A DNA stretch of 64,000 nt from Phallusia mammillata (taxonomy: Eukaryota; Chordata; Ascidiacea; Phlebobranchia; Ascidiidae), in the NCBI GenBank assembly GCA_003260075.1, contig QLIY01000347.1, positions 82,888 to 146,887 on the forward strand, given 5' to 3'. This document shows positions 56,101 through 63,055 of the stretch, piece by piece. The notes beneath the pieces were generated by a model. The model made no database searches. It was given only the letters and a program-made list of their open reading frames with translations, and was not told where the DNA came from. Every line of letters starts with the position of its first letter. The first letter of the stretch is position 1. A program made the position numbers and the translations under genes.

Positions 56101-57297
56101 ATGACCTGTAAAGTTGATGAAAGACCGAAGTTTAAATGATCTTTGTATAGTTTAGAATCTATTACGTAGCATATCCCCCCCCCCGCAACTGCATATGAAG
56201 GTCAATGTTGAAGAAAGACCACCAGCATCAAATACTGCACCTGGCTCTCTTGTGCAAATGAATTCAAGTACCTAAATTTAAAAGCATTGTTTTAACTTGA
56301 AAACATGGTAAAAAATCAAGAAAAAGAGTAAAAATGAAATCACCCCCCCCCCTAGGGAGAAATAAAAATGGTTTGAATTGGCAAAGAAGGAATTTGTCAA
56401 TAAAAGTTGTAAACCACTGCATTAATTATGTCAGCATTTGATATTGGACTACCAGTACTTGAAACACTTGTCAAGTGACTTTTAGTAAAACATAAACACT
56501 AACATATAGTCTTACTTTAACACATTGTTCAGACAGGTCCTTGCTTGTGCGGTTTTCTGGATTGACGAGCACAAGTCTGTTGCAAATAGCTTTTACTGCG
56601 CCATCGACAGCCACAATCCTGCGTGTGCATTCAGCAGAAACATCAAGATAATATGTCACTGCCCTGGCTGTAACCTCTAGCACATTATCTGGTGCAGATT
56701 CATCTAGGAATATTTTGCACAAAGCAGGAAGAAAACTTCTTGGAGGACACCTGTAAAATTCAGAGGTCATCACAACACATTTAGTATTGTACTCACAGAA
56801 GTTCAAAAACAAAAACATGAAACAAATGGAGTGATAAAACAGCCAAAACATTACCACTGAACCATATATTTTGCAAGATATGTCATTATTCTGATGAAGG
56901 CGTCTTGTATACAGCGAAACGTCGATTGTTTACAATAAAACTGCTGGGTGAGCTATACTCGGTTATACTGCACCAATAAGTTTATGATTGCAGAGACAAG
57001 CTAAAAAGATGCAAGTAACCCCTTTAAGTAATCATCAATCTTATAATGTCGCCAGCCTTAAGTTCAAACAATGACTTAAAAGTTTTTTTTTAGGGGAGGG
57101 CATTAGGTATGCTGTTCCAAGCTTTAGTGTACAAAAAACAAGGTCAACTCATCTCACATTTCAAAACAGCGATCCACATTGTCCGACATCAACAGTAGCA
57201 TGCACAGTTGTTCCAATGCTATAAGTTGCATGTCCCTTTCTTCACCAAAGCCCATTTGCAGCCATTCAAGTAACGTATCTGGGTCCACATCAGCCAT
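15121..57297 (-). CDS. HECTD1: HECTD1, giant HECT-type E3 ubiquitin ligase, 49 coding exons (whole gene)
   Basis: The predicted protein starts [20 protein letters not shown] and ends [11 protein letters not shown], both near-identical to vertebrate HECTD1. In order it carries an N-terminal armadillo-like region, ankyrin repeats, a SUN-like galactose-binding domain, a MIB/HERC2 domain, a Ser-rich and acidic linker and the C-terminal HECT domain. The traceable coding length is about 8.1 kb (about 2,700 codons; the vertebrate protein is about 2,600). HECT ligases take ubiquitin from an E2 onto a catalytic Cys before passing it to substrates. Phases match at every junction I checked once allelic copies are removed. 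Many exons are present twice, in part or whole, beside C-tracts; these copies are assembly products in my reading, not extra exons. Exon coordinates are given in the segment entries below. Introns over 300 bp contain only MITE-like repeats, allelic copies and AT-rich sequence unless listed separately. Confidence 0.97.
15354..15551. mobile_element. hAT-type MITE with 8-bp target duplication
   Basis: Begins CAGTGATTCTCAAAC and ends GTTTGAGAACCACTG. It is flanked by GTTTAAAT (15346-15353) and GTTGAAAT (15552-15559), an 8-bp target-site duplication with one mismatch, as expected for hAT. It is 198 bp, non-coding, and lies in the last intron of HECTD1. Confidence 0.85.
15570..16803. repeat. Two allelic copies of HECTD1 last-intron sequence
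   Basis: 15570-16124 recurs at 16135-16803, separated by the C-tract 16125-16134. The second copy is itself interrupted by the 93-base C-tract 16571-16663 plus about 40 bp absent from the first copy. The first copy stops inside exon 48, so it cannot be a working duplicate. Confidence 0.85.
16870..17580. repeat. Allelic copies around HECTD1 exon 48 and its upstream intron
   Basis: 16870-17225 and 17237-17580 match with many substitutions and small indels, joined by the C-tract 17226-17236. The second copy holds only the 5' part of exon 48. Confidence 0.8.
17483..17656. mobile_element. pogo/mariner-like MITE
   Basis: The ends resemble inverted repeats: CAGTAACCCTCGGTTAATC on the left and GGATTAACCGAAGTTTATTG followed by TA on the right. 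The left end recurs in the allele at 17127 (TA then CAGTAAACATGGTTCGGTTAA), the right end in the copy near 18105-18133. TA flanks and these ends fit pogo-type elements. Non-coding. Confidence 0.55.
17607..18292. repeat. Allelic copies flanking HECTD1 exon 47
   Basis: 17607-17823 recurs at 18075-18292. The second copy lies between C-tracts 18047-18056 and 18294-18303, so a small contig of about 237 bp appears to have been placed inside the intron. Confidence 0.8.
18440..18750. repeat. Intronic duplication joined by a C-tract
   Basis: 18440-18591 and 18602-18750 match closely (TTGTCATATATAATGACACA onward) across the C-tract 18592-18601. Confidence 0.8.
19580..19749 (-). pseudogene. Truncated allelic copy of HECTD1 exon 46
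   Basis: Matches 18771-18941, including the 3' part of exon 46 and its donor. Bounded by the C-tract 19570-19579 and by n at 19749. Not a functional exon. Confidence 0.8.
21415..22734. repeat. Cluster of five C-tracts and misordered micro-contigs around HECTD1 exon 41
   Basis: C-tracts at 21502-21511, 21826-21835, 21924-21934, 22449-22458 and 22735-22745. Copies: 21415-21501/21512-21600, 21597-21820/21952-22185, 22236-22448/22459-22690. The 88-bp piece 21836-21923 holds the first 45 nt of exon 41 and belongs immediately after 22734 in the plus direction. Confidence 0.85.
22815..23100. repeat. Intronic duplication joined by a C-tract
   Basis: 22815-22956 and 22967-23100 match closely across the C-tract 22957-22966, in the intron between HECTD1 exons 40 and 41. 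Confidence 0.8.
23810..26423 (-). CDS. HECTD1: HECTD1 exons 36-39: region before the HECT domain
   Basis: Exons: 26423-26195, 25234-25186 (allele 25627-25579), 24723-24427 (partial allele 24917-24741), 23937-23810. Exon 36 encodes [20 protein letters not shown] and [11 protein letters not shown], exon 38 [15 protein letters not shown] and [13 protein letters not shown], exon 39 [20 protein letters not shown]. The two alleles of the 49-nt exon 37 encode DTCK or DSCK. Compared with vertebrate HECTD1, a block of several tens of residues expected between PTYT and VLQLLR is absent. Either it was lost in this lineage or its exon is missing from the assembly. Confidence 0.9.
23962..24020. repeat. 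29-bp duplication across a single n
   Basis: The sequence before n (23991) and after it are the same 29 bp with one difference (AAGGAAAGCAAAGG versus AAGGAAAGCAAATG). This shows that n and C-tract joints behave alike. Confidence 0.85.
24741..25860 (-). pseudogene. Allelic copies of HECTD1 exons 37 and 38
   Basis: 24741-24917 repeats most of exon 38 after the C-tract 24729-24740. 25483-25860 repeats 25092-25471, including exon 37, after the C-tract 25472-25482. Each pair is one exon in the real gene. Confidence 0.8.
27036..34208 (-). CDS. HECTD1: HECTD1 exons 27-35: Ser-rich and acidic linker
   Basis: Exons: 34208-34041, 33465-33090, 32149-32037 (allele 31772-31660), 30862-30622, 30097-30002, 29505-29340, 28820-28662, 28006-27891, 27282-27036. 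The linker is low in similarity except for SVPNLSS/SVPNLS motifs, the [20 protein letters not shown] plus Asp/Glu-rich block, and [16 protein letters not shown] with DLEIPSPG. Exon 28 is crossed by the C-tract 33232-33241, with about 34 bp present on both sides (KYVDLTLDP encoded twice); only one copy belongs in the mRNA. A fragment of exon 34 recurs just after 28468. Confidence 0.88.
27335..27490 (-). mobile_element. Candidate tRNA-derived SINE
   Basis: Read on the minus strand it contains GTGGGTTCGAATCCCACCGC, a textbook tRNA T-arm and pol III B box, followed by a tail ending near CAATAGGCCAGGCATATTA. The tail resembles 47236-47330, and a second B-box-like TGTGAGTTCAAATCCCACCA (minus strand) occurs near 52090-52110. 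The D-arm half is not recognisable, so this is not a functional tRNA gene. Confidence 0.55.
30212..30501. mobile_element. hAT-type MITE (CAGGGGTGGGCAACC family), intact with target duplication
   Basis: The left end CAAGGGTGGGCAACCTGCGG and the right end GGTTGCCCACCCCTG are inverted repeats. The 8-bp flanks are identical: AGTTATAG at 30204-30211 and 30502-30509. The 290-bp element is non-coding, with GCGGCCCGC words. It sits in the intron between HECTD1 exons 30 and 31. Confidence 0.92.
31590..32315. repeat. Two alleles of the HECTD1 exon 29 region
   Basis: 31590-31923 recurs at 31969-32315, each with a complete exon 29 and identical coding sense. The first allele continues into a hAT end, the second does not. 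They are joined by the C-tract 31959-31968. Confidence 0.9.
31924..31958. mobile_element. Left end of a hAT-type MITE, cut by a C-tract
   Basis: CAAGGGTCGGCAACC followed by a GCGGCCCG word is the left terminus of the same hAT family as 30212-30501. The rest is missing because the contig stops. In the second allele the site (near 32315) is empty. Confidence 0.75.
32730..33057. mobile_element. Truncated MITE (CAGGGTTGCC family) with internal duplication
   Basis: Shares its interior (GTAAACCTGGGC, GCTGTCGTGAGATG) with 39936-40350 and ends GATGGCAACCCTG. A C-tract at 32857-32866 separates two copies of about 85 bp (32764-32856 and 32867-32952). The open frames here are not genes. Confidence 0.65.
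34336..35070. mobile_element. Decayed hAT-like element present as two alleles
   Basis: 34336-34643 and 34737-35070 both begin near GGCTGGTGCAATCTGCGACC, GCGGGCCAAAT, with later CGGCCCGTTAG. The words resemble the 30212 family but are degenerate. A C-tract at 34644-34653 separates the copies. Confidence 0.55.
35353..36666 (-). CDS. HECTD1: HECTD1 exons 25-26: MIB/HERC2 domain
   Basis: Exon 25 is 36666-36558 ([20 protein letters not shown]). Exon 26 is split: the 5' part 36055-35943 ([29 protein letters not shown]) ends in a C-tract, and its 3' part is 35423-35353, ending at donor GTATGC. If the two parts abut with four C between them, the exon is 188 nt, stays in frame and ends in the phase required by exon 27. 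The segment 35434-35932 is therefore an insertion into one exon, probably misplaced contigs. A second, truncated allele of the 3' part lies at 35549-35513. Confidence 0.85.
35676..35800 (+). repeat. Dispersed repeat CCTGATGAAGG-GACCTGTATAGGACG
   Basis: The block running from CCCTGATGAAGGCGACCTGT to CTGGCAGCAATAGC recurs inverted at 52797-52910. Part of it occurs near 51950 and 52025 (CATTTGCCAGACGAGCTC) and, more diverged, at 56890-56930. An interspersed element; its class is unclear because its ends are not defined. Confidence 0.6.
36150..36535. repeat. Degenerate AT-rich tandem repeat
   Basis: TTCCGTTTAATTGCATATT and TTTCGCTTAATTGCAT recur about every 20 bp, with heavy decay, and are interrupted by the C-tract 36284-36293. 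Related words occur at 35840-35930. It lies in the intron between HECTD1 exons 25 and 26. Confidence 0.65.
37275..41816 (-). CDS. HECTD1: HECTD1 exons 21-24: SUN-like domain (scrambled by assembly)
   Basis: Exons: 21 at 41816-41680; 22 at 38536-38367 or its second copy 40909-40740; 23 at 38152-37999 or its copy 39600-39447; 24 at 37482-37275. The domain is recognised by [54 protein letters not shown] and SLNEPG, then [20 protein letters not shown] and [10 protein letters not shown]. Further fragments of exon 21 lie at 42087-42153 (5' part) and about 40628-40664 (3' part). The order along the window, 23-22-23-21-22-21-21, cannot be one collinear gene. Copy 39447-39600 changes QSLNEP to QYLNEP. 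The exon 21 donor is GTTAGT in the full copy and GTAAGT in the fragment. Confidence 0.92.
37492..40930. repeat. Large interleaved allelic overlap around HECTD1 exons 22-23
   Basis: 37492-38560 corresponds to 38955-40930, but the second copy is broken by n (40409), by a piece homologous to 41515-41710 (about 40430-40664) and by the C-tract 40665-40675. Divergence is high and includes a MITE found only in the second copy. Confidence 0.85.
39936..40350. mobile_element. MITE, CAGGGTTGCC family
   Basis: Begins CAGGGTTGCCATACTGTCC and ends GATGTCAACCCTG. Flanks TCTATAGA and GCTATAGG match at six of eight positions, suggesting an 8-bp target duplication. A second left end begins near 40366 and stops at n; another lies near 20995. 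Confidence 0.7.
41027..41082. other. 56-base C-tract, probable gap placeholder
   Basis: Separates a contig carrying exon 22 (second copy) from one carrying complete exon 21. The flanks are not copies of each other, consistent with a true unsequenced gap. Confidence 0.6.
42077..42542. repeat. Exon 21 fragment between C-tracts 42077-42086 and 42481-42542
   Basis: 42087-42300 repeats 41749-41960, covering the 5' part of HECTD1 exon 21 and its upstream intron. The long C-tract then ends the piece. Confidence 0.75.
42711..49312 (-). CDS. HECTD1: HECTD1 exons 12-20: central region
   Basis: Exons: 49312-49126, 48148-47935, 47168-46911, 46544-46369, 45707-45558, 45425-45290, 44789-44632, 43909-43779, 42921-42711. 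Exon 14 carries [20 protein letters not shown] and [16 protein letters not shown], exon 16 [12 protein letters not shown] and exon 20 [13 protein letters not shown] and [19 protein letters not shown], all family landmarks. The intron between exons 14 and 15 (46910-46545) begins GCAAGA after CAG, so it is a GC-AG intron. Truncated allelic copies exist for exon 19 (43579-43684) and exon 20 (42956-43047). Confidence 0.93.
42836..43870. repeat. Allelic copies of HECTD1 exons 19 and 20
   Basis: 42836-42945/42956-43070 (exon 20 part) and 43494-43684/43695-43870 (exon 19 part), each across a 10-base C-tract. Confidence 0.85.
44003..44249. repeat. 75-bp duplication across a 95-base C-tract
   Basis: 44003-44078 and 44174-44249 match with two differences and lie either side of the C-tract 44079-44173. 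It is the only long tract with an obvious flanking duplication. Confidence 0.8.
47363..47910. repeat. Two intronic duplications joined by C-tracts
   Basis: 47363-47529/47540-47705 across 47530-47539, and 47808-47850/47861-47910 across 47851-47860, between HECTD1 exons 13 and 14. Confidence 0.8.
49415..49668. mobile_element. MITE, CAGTGGTTCCCAA family
   Basis: Begins CAGTGGTTCCCAATGG and ends GATTGGAAACTACTG. Flanks CTTTACTC and CTTTATTT suggest a decayed 8-bp duplication. The interior is shared with 56013-56419. It lies in the intron between HECTD1 exons 11 and 12. Confidence 0.75.
49754..52432 (-). CDS. HECTD1: HECTD1 exons 8-11: ankyrin repeats and charged linker
   Basis: Exons: 52432-52206, 51392-51316, 50786-50564, 49901-49754. 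Exon 8 has [20 protein letters not shown], exon 9 [20 protein letters not shown] and exon 10 [20 protein letters not shown] and [11 protein letters not shown], which are successive ankyrin repeats. Exon 11 is a Lys/Glu/Gln-rich helix-like linker. Ankyrin repeats in HECTD1 mediate protein contacts; the partner is unknown here. A truncated copy of exon 9 lies at 51499-51549, directly after the C-tract 51486-51498. Confidence 0.95.
51349..51640. repeat. Allelic copy of the HECTD1 exon 9 region
   Basis: 51349-51485 and 51499-51640 match across the C-tract 51486-51498. Confidence 0.8.
52695..57297 (-). CDS. HECTD1: HECTD1 exons 1-7: N-terminal armadillo-like region
   Basis: Exons: 57297-57158, 56750-56516, 55822-55718, 55298-55176, 53925-53804, 53204-53051, 52753-52695. 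The encoded text follows the family closely, for example [20 protein letters not shown] and [20 protein letters not shown] in exon 2. The start was chosen because [16 protein letters not shown] is the known family N-terminus and no in-frame upstream Met is needed. Exon 3 has a truncated allelic copy at 56185-56274 between two C-tracts. The intron between exons 4 and 5 (53926-55175) is AT-rich with no recognised feature. The stretch after exon 6 contains a Gly/Pro/Ser-rich loop. Confidence 0.95.
56013..56419. mobile_element. MITE split by a misplaced allele of HECTD1 exon 3
   Basis: Begins CAGTAGTTCTTAAC, ends TTGTAAACCACTG, with flanks CATTAATG (56005-56012) and CATTAATT (56420-56427). Inside it, between C-tracts 56175-56184 and 56343-56352, lies a 158-bp copy of 55740-55895. 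Removing that piece restores an element of about 230 bp like 49415-49668. Confidence 0.85.
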
Positions 57298-59239
57298 CGT
57301 GAATTTTGTGGCACTTCTTTGATATTATAATGTTATGGTCTTTCAGAGACCTAAGTGTGACACTTGTTGGTAGGACTTCTCTGATCACAGTTTCATATTT
57401 ACAGAATTCATCCCTTACTATCTTGAAAAATATAAAGTCTGTATGTCAACAATTAACAGGTTAAGTTCTTAGGATTCGATTTGGATTTTTGACTGGTCAA
57501 ATAAAATCCGGTCAACTGTCAGGTCAAATACAATTTATAGGTCAATTATCTGTCAAATACTATACATAGTATCAAAAGCACTTTAAGAAAAAAATTGCAA
57601 GGTATATTTTCTTTAGAACTCAAAGTAAAGGATATGAACAAATATCTCATGGCGCCCCCCCCCCCTGTCAAATACTATACATAGTATCAAAAGCACTTTA
57701 AGAAAAAAATTGGAAGGTATATTTTCTTTAGAACTCAAAGTAAAGGATATGAACAATATCTCATGGCGTTTGTAAAATAAGAAATGTTCAGTTAATACTA
57801 TATCACACGCTTTTCCAAGTCCAACACTTTCCTTTTTTACCAACAGCCTATTATCATGGTTGAGCATATGAAAGCTTGGCATGTACATACTTTTTTCTCT
57901 GGTCAATTGGCAGAATTGCCAAACCATTATGGATGAATACATTTCAAAACACTCACAGTTAAAGGCATGTAACAACACTGGTGTTGGAAATCAATTGAAG
58001 AATGGATTATCTGTCATATTTGTCATTGACAGCTGGTAGCAAGGCAGATTTTTAACAACCAAGTGTCTTTCACAAACACATCTTCTCTTAACTGAAACAC
58101 CTATTACTACGTGCAATGCAACTTTAAGTGCATGGCCACTTTGTCTTATCTTTGGAGGGAAAACACATTTTAAATGCTGTGGCCAACCTGTATATACAGA
58201 GTGACTGCTGTGACCAACCTGTATAGGTAAATGTGACCCGGTTGAAGTGTTATTTCCATTACCAACCCTCACCCTTAGCCAAATCGTTCTAAACGTCAAT
58301 GCTTGTGTTAAAAAAATGGTCACAGCAGTCATGCCGTATATACAGGTTGGCACTAGCATTTAGAAAGTGTGTACAGGCTGGCCACAGCGGTCAAGTGGTA
58401 TTTACATACACACATGCACCAGTCTGCAGAATATGGCAGTTCCCGACGAGATCTCGTGCATGCAGGACCTATATGTCCAATAATAAACGTACAATTTAAA
58501 ACTGTTTGTTTTTTATCTATTATAGTACTTATCCAGTAAGTTTGAGTCACTATCAAAAAAATTTACTGTGACAGCGAGTTAAATACTGAATAAAGTTGCA
58601 CCAGCCACCAACATACATTTCTCAGACAAATGATTGCCTTCTGGTCTTTGACTCTTAGTCATGAAGTTTCATAAACAACTATAGTTTTATTTCTTACAAG
58701 CACAGAAACATATAAGTGTGCTTATAGATTCCCAATAACTGCAACATGCTGTTCTCTGACCAAAACACGAATACATTCAACACATCGCAAGAAAACAATT
58801 TACATAAAATTGATCGTACAATAATAAAAACATAAATTGGTTCCAGCTTGAACAAACCCGAAACTCTAAGAGTATTACGGTATTACAACACACTGAAAAT
58901 ACAGATTTTCATTTTTGAAGTTTCCTAACCATTATCACATGAATTTTTCGTCTTTTCTGATCCTAGCGACAGAACAATAACATCTTTGTCACGCGTTCAT
59001 TCATTCGTCAAAGGACTGTGTCGACAATAGAAAAAATATAGATCCAATGATCGAATCCACGCAGAGTACTTTGCCACAATGAAATATTGTTTACCGGTAC
59101 CGGTATGCAAATATATTAAAAAAAGTAAAATGGCGTAACTGAATAAAATATATATGCTATTTACTGGATTTGTGCCTCTAATAGTAGATCAAGTAAATGA
59201 AATATAAACTGATATGCACCAAACAAAATGTTATCCTAC
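57298..59239. other. 5' flank of HECTD1; no further gene recognised
   Basis: Probably contains the HECTD1 5' UTR and promoter, which I could not delimit. 57547-57654 is repeated at 57666-57770 across the C-tract 57655-57665. The rest is AT-rich. Confidence 0.45.
58165..58366. repeat. Imperfect inverted repeat (fold-back)
   Basis: About 49 bp at 58168-58217 (GCCAACCTGTATATACAG, GACTGCTGTGACCA) is inverted at 58317-58365 (TGGTCACAGCAGTCATGCCG, TATATACAGGTTGGC), with about 100 bp between. It could be a fold-back MITE or form a long hairpin if transcribed. Confidence 0.65.
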
Positions 59240-59299
59240 CCTGGTTCTTTGGACAGACAGCAATATGACAAGGGCGATAGCCGAAAATTTCCACATCAT
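59240..59299 (-). CDS. Possible first exon encoding a signal peptide
   Basis: The minus strand reads MMWKFSAIALVILLSVQRT, then a donor AGG|GTAGGA. The pattern (basic residue, hydrophobic core) is signal-peptide-like. No following exon was found, and HECTD1 lies downstream on the same strand, so it may be chance or part of the HECTD1 5' UTR. Confidence 0.2.
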
Positions 59300-59664
59300 A
59301 CCTTCCAAATAATCCAGTTTAAAGAACCTCTGATTTAATGGTGTCAGGATTAGGTTGGTGGATAATCATTGAGATATGTAGTTTTTACCAATATAAGTTA
59401 CTAGTTCAGTATTTCAATATCTGCGAATTAAGGCAAGTCGAGCCGAAAATCAAATCACAGTCTACACTTAAAATCCAACTATTTGTATAATATACAATAG
59501 TCAGAAGTCGTGTTGCCAATCACATATTTGCCCCCACAAACTTTTGAGACAACAATTGACACACGGAAAAAGTTTATTTTTCAAAGGAACAATGATTGCG
59601 AATCACATGCGCAAACAAAATATCAATTCTTCTTTTTATTTTGCTACGGCAGAAAAAGGCTACA

Positions 59665-59817
59665 CAGTGGCGGGATTCAGCCGGTTAGCACCGGTTCTAC
59701 AGAGCCGTCTCACGAAGTTTTCTGAGATCAGCGAACCGGTTAGCATTACTGGTTAGGCTACTATCAATGGACTTTTCGTAACAGAACTGGCTGACAAAAA
59801 TTTGAATCCCACCACTG
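59665..59817. mobile_element. MITE, CAGTGGYGGGATTCA family
   Basis: Begins CAGTGGCGGGATTCAGCC and ends GAATCCCACCACTG. The interior words GAACCGGTTAGC and TGGACTTTTCGTAACAGAAC are shared, inverted, with 63056-63230. No clean target duplication seen. Confidence 0.75.
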
Positions 59818-60339
59818 GTTATATATACGCAATTACGCATAGTCCATTTTAGCCTTTTTTGAGTTTGCCAGGCCATTAATTTAAAAGAATAACTCTTATT
59901 CAATGGGCCGCAGGACTACAGATTGCACAACACCCTGTGAATGAGTATGAGTGTATTTCGTAGCAGCGATGTTTTATTGCTGTGTCAACTGGCTACAACA
60001 GGATAGTAATTTGCAGTCTTGTTAAAACCCAAAATTGCTTTGAAATTTTCCTCTTGCATCCCGGGGAAGATAAACAAATTTTTGCATTTTAATTACTGAA
60101 TATTGTAGGTTTTTCAAGGCTGCTTCGTGATTCAATTGTATTGCGGCAATAGAGGTGTGCGATGCTTGTTAATTCGGACAAAAACGTGATCACTCGTGTA
60201 AAGTGTTTTTGGGACATGTGCCTTTACTTCATTGTGTCGTGACATCGGCGGCGGGACTAGATGTCTGAATGATTCGTGCAGCGTTGGAAGAACTTGCTGT
60301 GGACTCTTTTTTTTGCTAAAAAATCGGGTTTTTTACTAA

Positions 60340-62335
60340 AAAATCACCAGGAACGGACAGAGTTGAACCATAAACCAATTCAACGGAGGAGGTTTGTAGA
60401 TCTTCCTTCGGGCAAGTGCGAGTACCGAGCATTACCCATGGCAATTCGTCAATCCAGTTGGAACCTTGTAAGAGAGCCATCAGAGAAGCTTTAAGATGCC
60501 AATGGAAACGCTCCACCAGGCCGTTCGCTTGAGGATGGAAACTTGTAGTTCTTTGCACCCTAATGCCAAGTAGTTCGTTAAATGCTGTCCATGGAGCTGA
60601 GGTAAATTGGGGACCTCGGACTGAAGAAATATCCCCCCCCCCCAATGCCAAGTAGTTCGTTAAATGCTGTCCATAGAGCTGAGGTGAATTGGGGAACTCG
60701 GACTGAAGAAATATCCTGTGGGAATCCGAAGCGTGAAATCCAGTGAGAGATAAAAGCCCGCGCACATGTCACAGCGGTTGCATCAGGCATTGTTATTGCC
60801 TCTGGAGGCCAACGTGTGAATCGGTCGACCGTCGTAAGTAGGTAGATGTTACCCTGTAAGGGTGACATTGGTCCTGCTATGACTATGTCAATGTTGACAT
60901 GGGTGAACCGACCGCTGCACATTGGATAGTTTGATAAAGGCGCACGGACATGTCTCTGAATCTTTGAACGTTGGCAACGCACACATTGTTTGGCCCACAA
61001 ACCATACTTGCCTTCGCAGGCCGTGCCACACGAATTTTGAGGCCATTAATTTCTTTGTGATTCTAATAGATGGATGGGAAAGCCCATGTATCACGTCGAA
61101 AACTTGCCGTTGCCATAACGCCTGTGCAATAGGACGGGTGTGCCTTGGGAAGTGTCACATATAAGAGCTTTGTGCCAGATCGTCGGACTTCGATGTCTTC
61201 AAGTTTGAGACCCCCCCCCCCCACGGACATGTCTCTGAATCTTTGAACGTTGGCAACGCACACATTGTTGGCCCACAAACCTACTTGCCTTCGCAGGCCG
61301 TGCCACACGAATTTTGAGGCAAATAGTTTCTTTTAGATTCTAATGGATGGATGGGAAAGCCCATGTATGACGTCGAAAACTTTCCGTTGCCATGACGCCG
61401 GTACTATAGGGCGGTTGTGTGCCTTGAGAAGTGTCACATAAGAGTAACAGATCGTGGGACTTCAATGTCTTTAAGCTTGAGGTTAGTTATCGCTGTGCGA
61501 TAGGCTTGAACCTCTGGGACAAGTTGAGCCTTCGCGAGAGCAACGTAATCCATATCTAAGGGAAAATGAACTGCATTAACTTCTCCACGTGAAAGAGTGT
61601 GTGCCACACAATTTCGATTGCCGGCTACATGGCGTACATCCCTGGTAAATTCCGAAATGGCTGTCGCTGCTGACGAGCAGACCATGGAGAGGATACTTTA
61701 GAAAACGCAATGTCAGTGGCTTGTGATCGGTATAAACCACAAAAGGACGACTTTCTAGAAAATACCGAAAATGACGTACCGAAAGATATAACGCAAGCAG
61801 CTCTCTATCGAATGCACTGCATTTTGTTTCCTGTAGACGAAACCGCTTAATAAAAAAATCAAGTGGACGCCACTTGCCCTCAATGAGTTGCTGCAAAACG
61901 GCGCCAGCAGAATGTTCCGATGCATCTGTAGTGAGGGCAGTTGGAGCCTGAGGTAACGGGTGGTGCAGCATAATTGCTTCATCTAAGGGCTGCTGGGCGT
62001 CTTTAAAGGCTGAATTCAAAGAGGTATTCCACAAGAGCTTTTATGGTTTTTCTGCAAATGCTGAGTATATGGGGGGCATGGTTTTAGCTGATTCAGGAAT
62101 AAAGCGGTGGTAAAAATTAATCACACCTGCGAACTGCTGCAGACCTTAATGGTCGTTGGGCGTGGGAACTCTTGGATAGCTTTTACTTTATCCGTAAGTG
62201 GTTTTACACCCTGTTTTGATACCCTATGTCCCAAAAAATCAATTTGCCAACGTTAATAACTAAACCATGGCTGGCGAGCCGTTCGAAAAGTTGCCTCAGG
62301 TGCGTAAGGTGCTCAGCAACCGATGTGCTGGCCAC
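60340..62335 (-). pseudogene. Decayed Ty3/gypsy-type retrotransposon pol fragment
   Basis: In minus-strand order: the end of a reverse transcriptase palm/thumb region (about 62335-62040, recognisable from EHLTHLRQLFERLASHG), broken by frameshifts and stops; RNase H at 62034-61690 (TTDASEHSAGAVLQQ, VYTDHKPLTLRF); then an integrase HHCC zinc-binding region (HGLSHPSIR, CVRCQRSK) and a core with VDRFTRWPPEA and SFHPQANGLVERFHW (61110-60340). Gag, protease, LTRs and most of the reverse transcriptase are absent. C-tracts at 60633-60643 and 61211-61222 separate repeated stretches (60562-60632/60644-60715 and 60948-61210/61223-61450), either allelic overlaps or collapsed copies. Not functional. Confidence 0.85.
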
Positions 62336-62964
62336 ATGGGCGTCCGCAGCGGGGGGCAAGAGGGGGCGCGTGCCACCTATCAAAAGTTAGCTAATTGTAT
62401 GTGTGCCGTGAGAAATGTGGTTTGTAGATTTTCCGAATAGTTTTCACGTGTGATATTACTCTTTAACTTACAACACTACAAGTTTTGCTTCCGATTAGAT
62501 TTGCTAAGTTTTTGTTGTTATCACAGTTTTATAAAATCCTAACTCAACAATAACGTGTATGGAGCCTGAATAAAAACCATTTTTTGTTGATACACAAAAG
62601 ATCTAGGATTTACCGTTTCTTGGTGCATATTTTACCGTACGTTAAAATTTATTATTCGCTAATTAGCTGGTTAAACTGTTCCTGATGCAACGTTTATAGG
62701 TTAGTTGTATTTGATTCAGAAAACATCACACATACTCATGGGCGTCCGCAGGAAAAAATACAGGGGAGGGCAAAACTATCGTCACATCGCCGTTCGATAA
62801 ACGGTATTTCAGAACAAAGATCATCTGACTGTGCTACTCATTCTTGCCAATCCCAAAGTAGCAAAATAATACAATAAACACAATATTAAACATCACTGAA
62901 GTATGCGGTACTGAAGTATGCGGTAGGTACGTGCCCCCTCTTGCCCCCCGCTGCGGACGCCCAT
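62336..62964. mobile_element. Element with about 36-bp terminal inverted repeats inside the pol remnant
   Basis: The left end ATGGGCGTCCGCAGCGGGGG continues with GCAAGAGGGGGC. The right end is its inverted copy with one mismatch over about 36 bp (62930-62964). A third ATGGGCGTCCGCAGG word near 62740 suggests nesting. It interrupts the reverse transcriptase remnant, so it inserted later. The 629-bp interior has no coding sequence. Confidence 0.75.
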
Positions 62965-63055
62965 GCACATACTTTACAAACACAGGGACAATGTATTGAA
63001 TTACGACAAAAATAAAACGTTTATAAAGTCTGTTATAAAGTCTCTGATATAAACT

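Noticed and set aside
14908..61222. Real poly-C-mediated tandem duplication mechanism
   Set aside because: Attractive as a novel system, but strand uniformity, the fixed minimum length of 10, similar behaviour at n characters, misordered exon halves and transposon presence/absence all point to unmerged alleles.
60316..62034. Active retrotransposon
   Set aside because: Frameshifts, stops, missing LTRs and gag, and a nested element show that it is dead.
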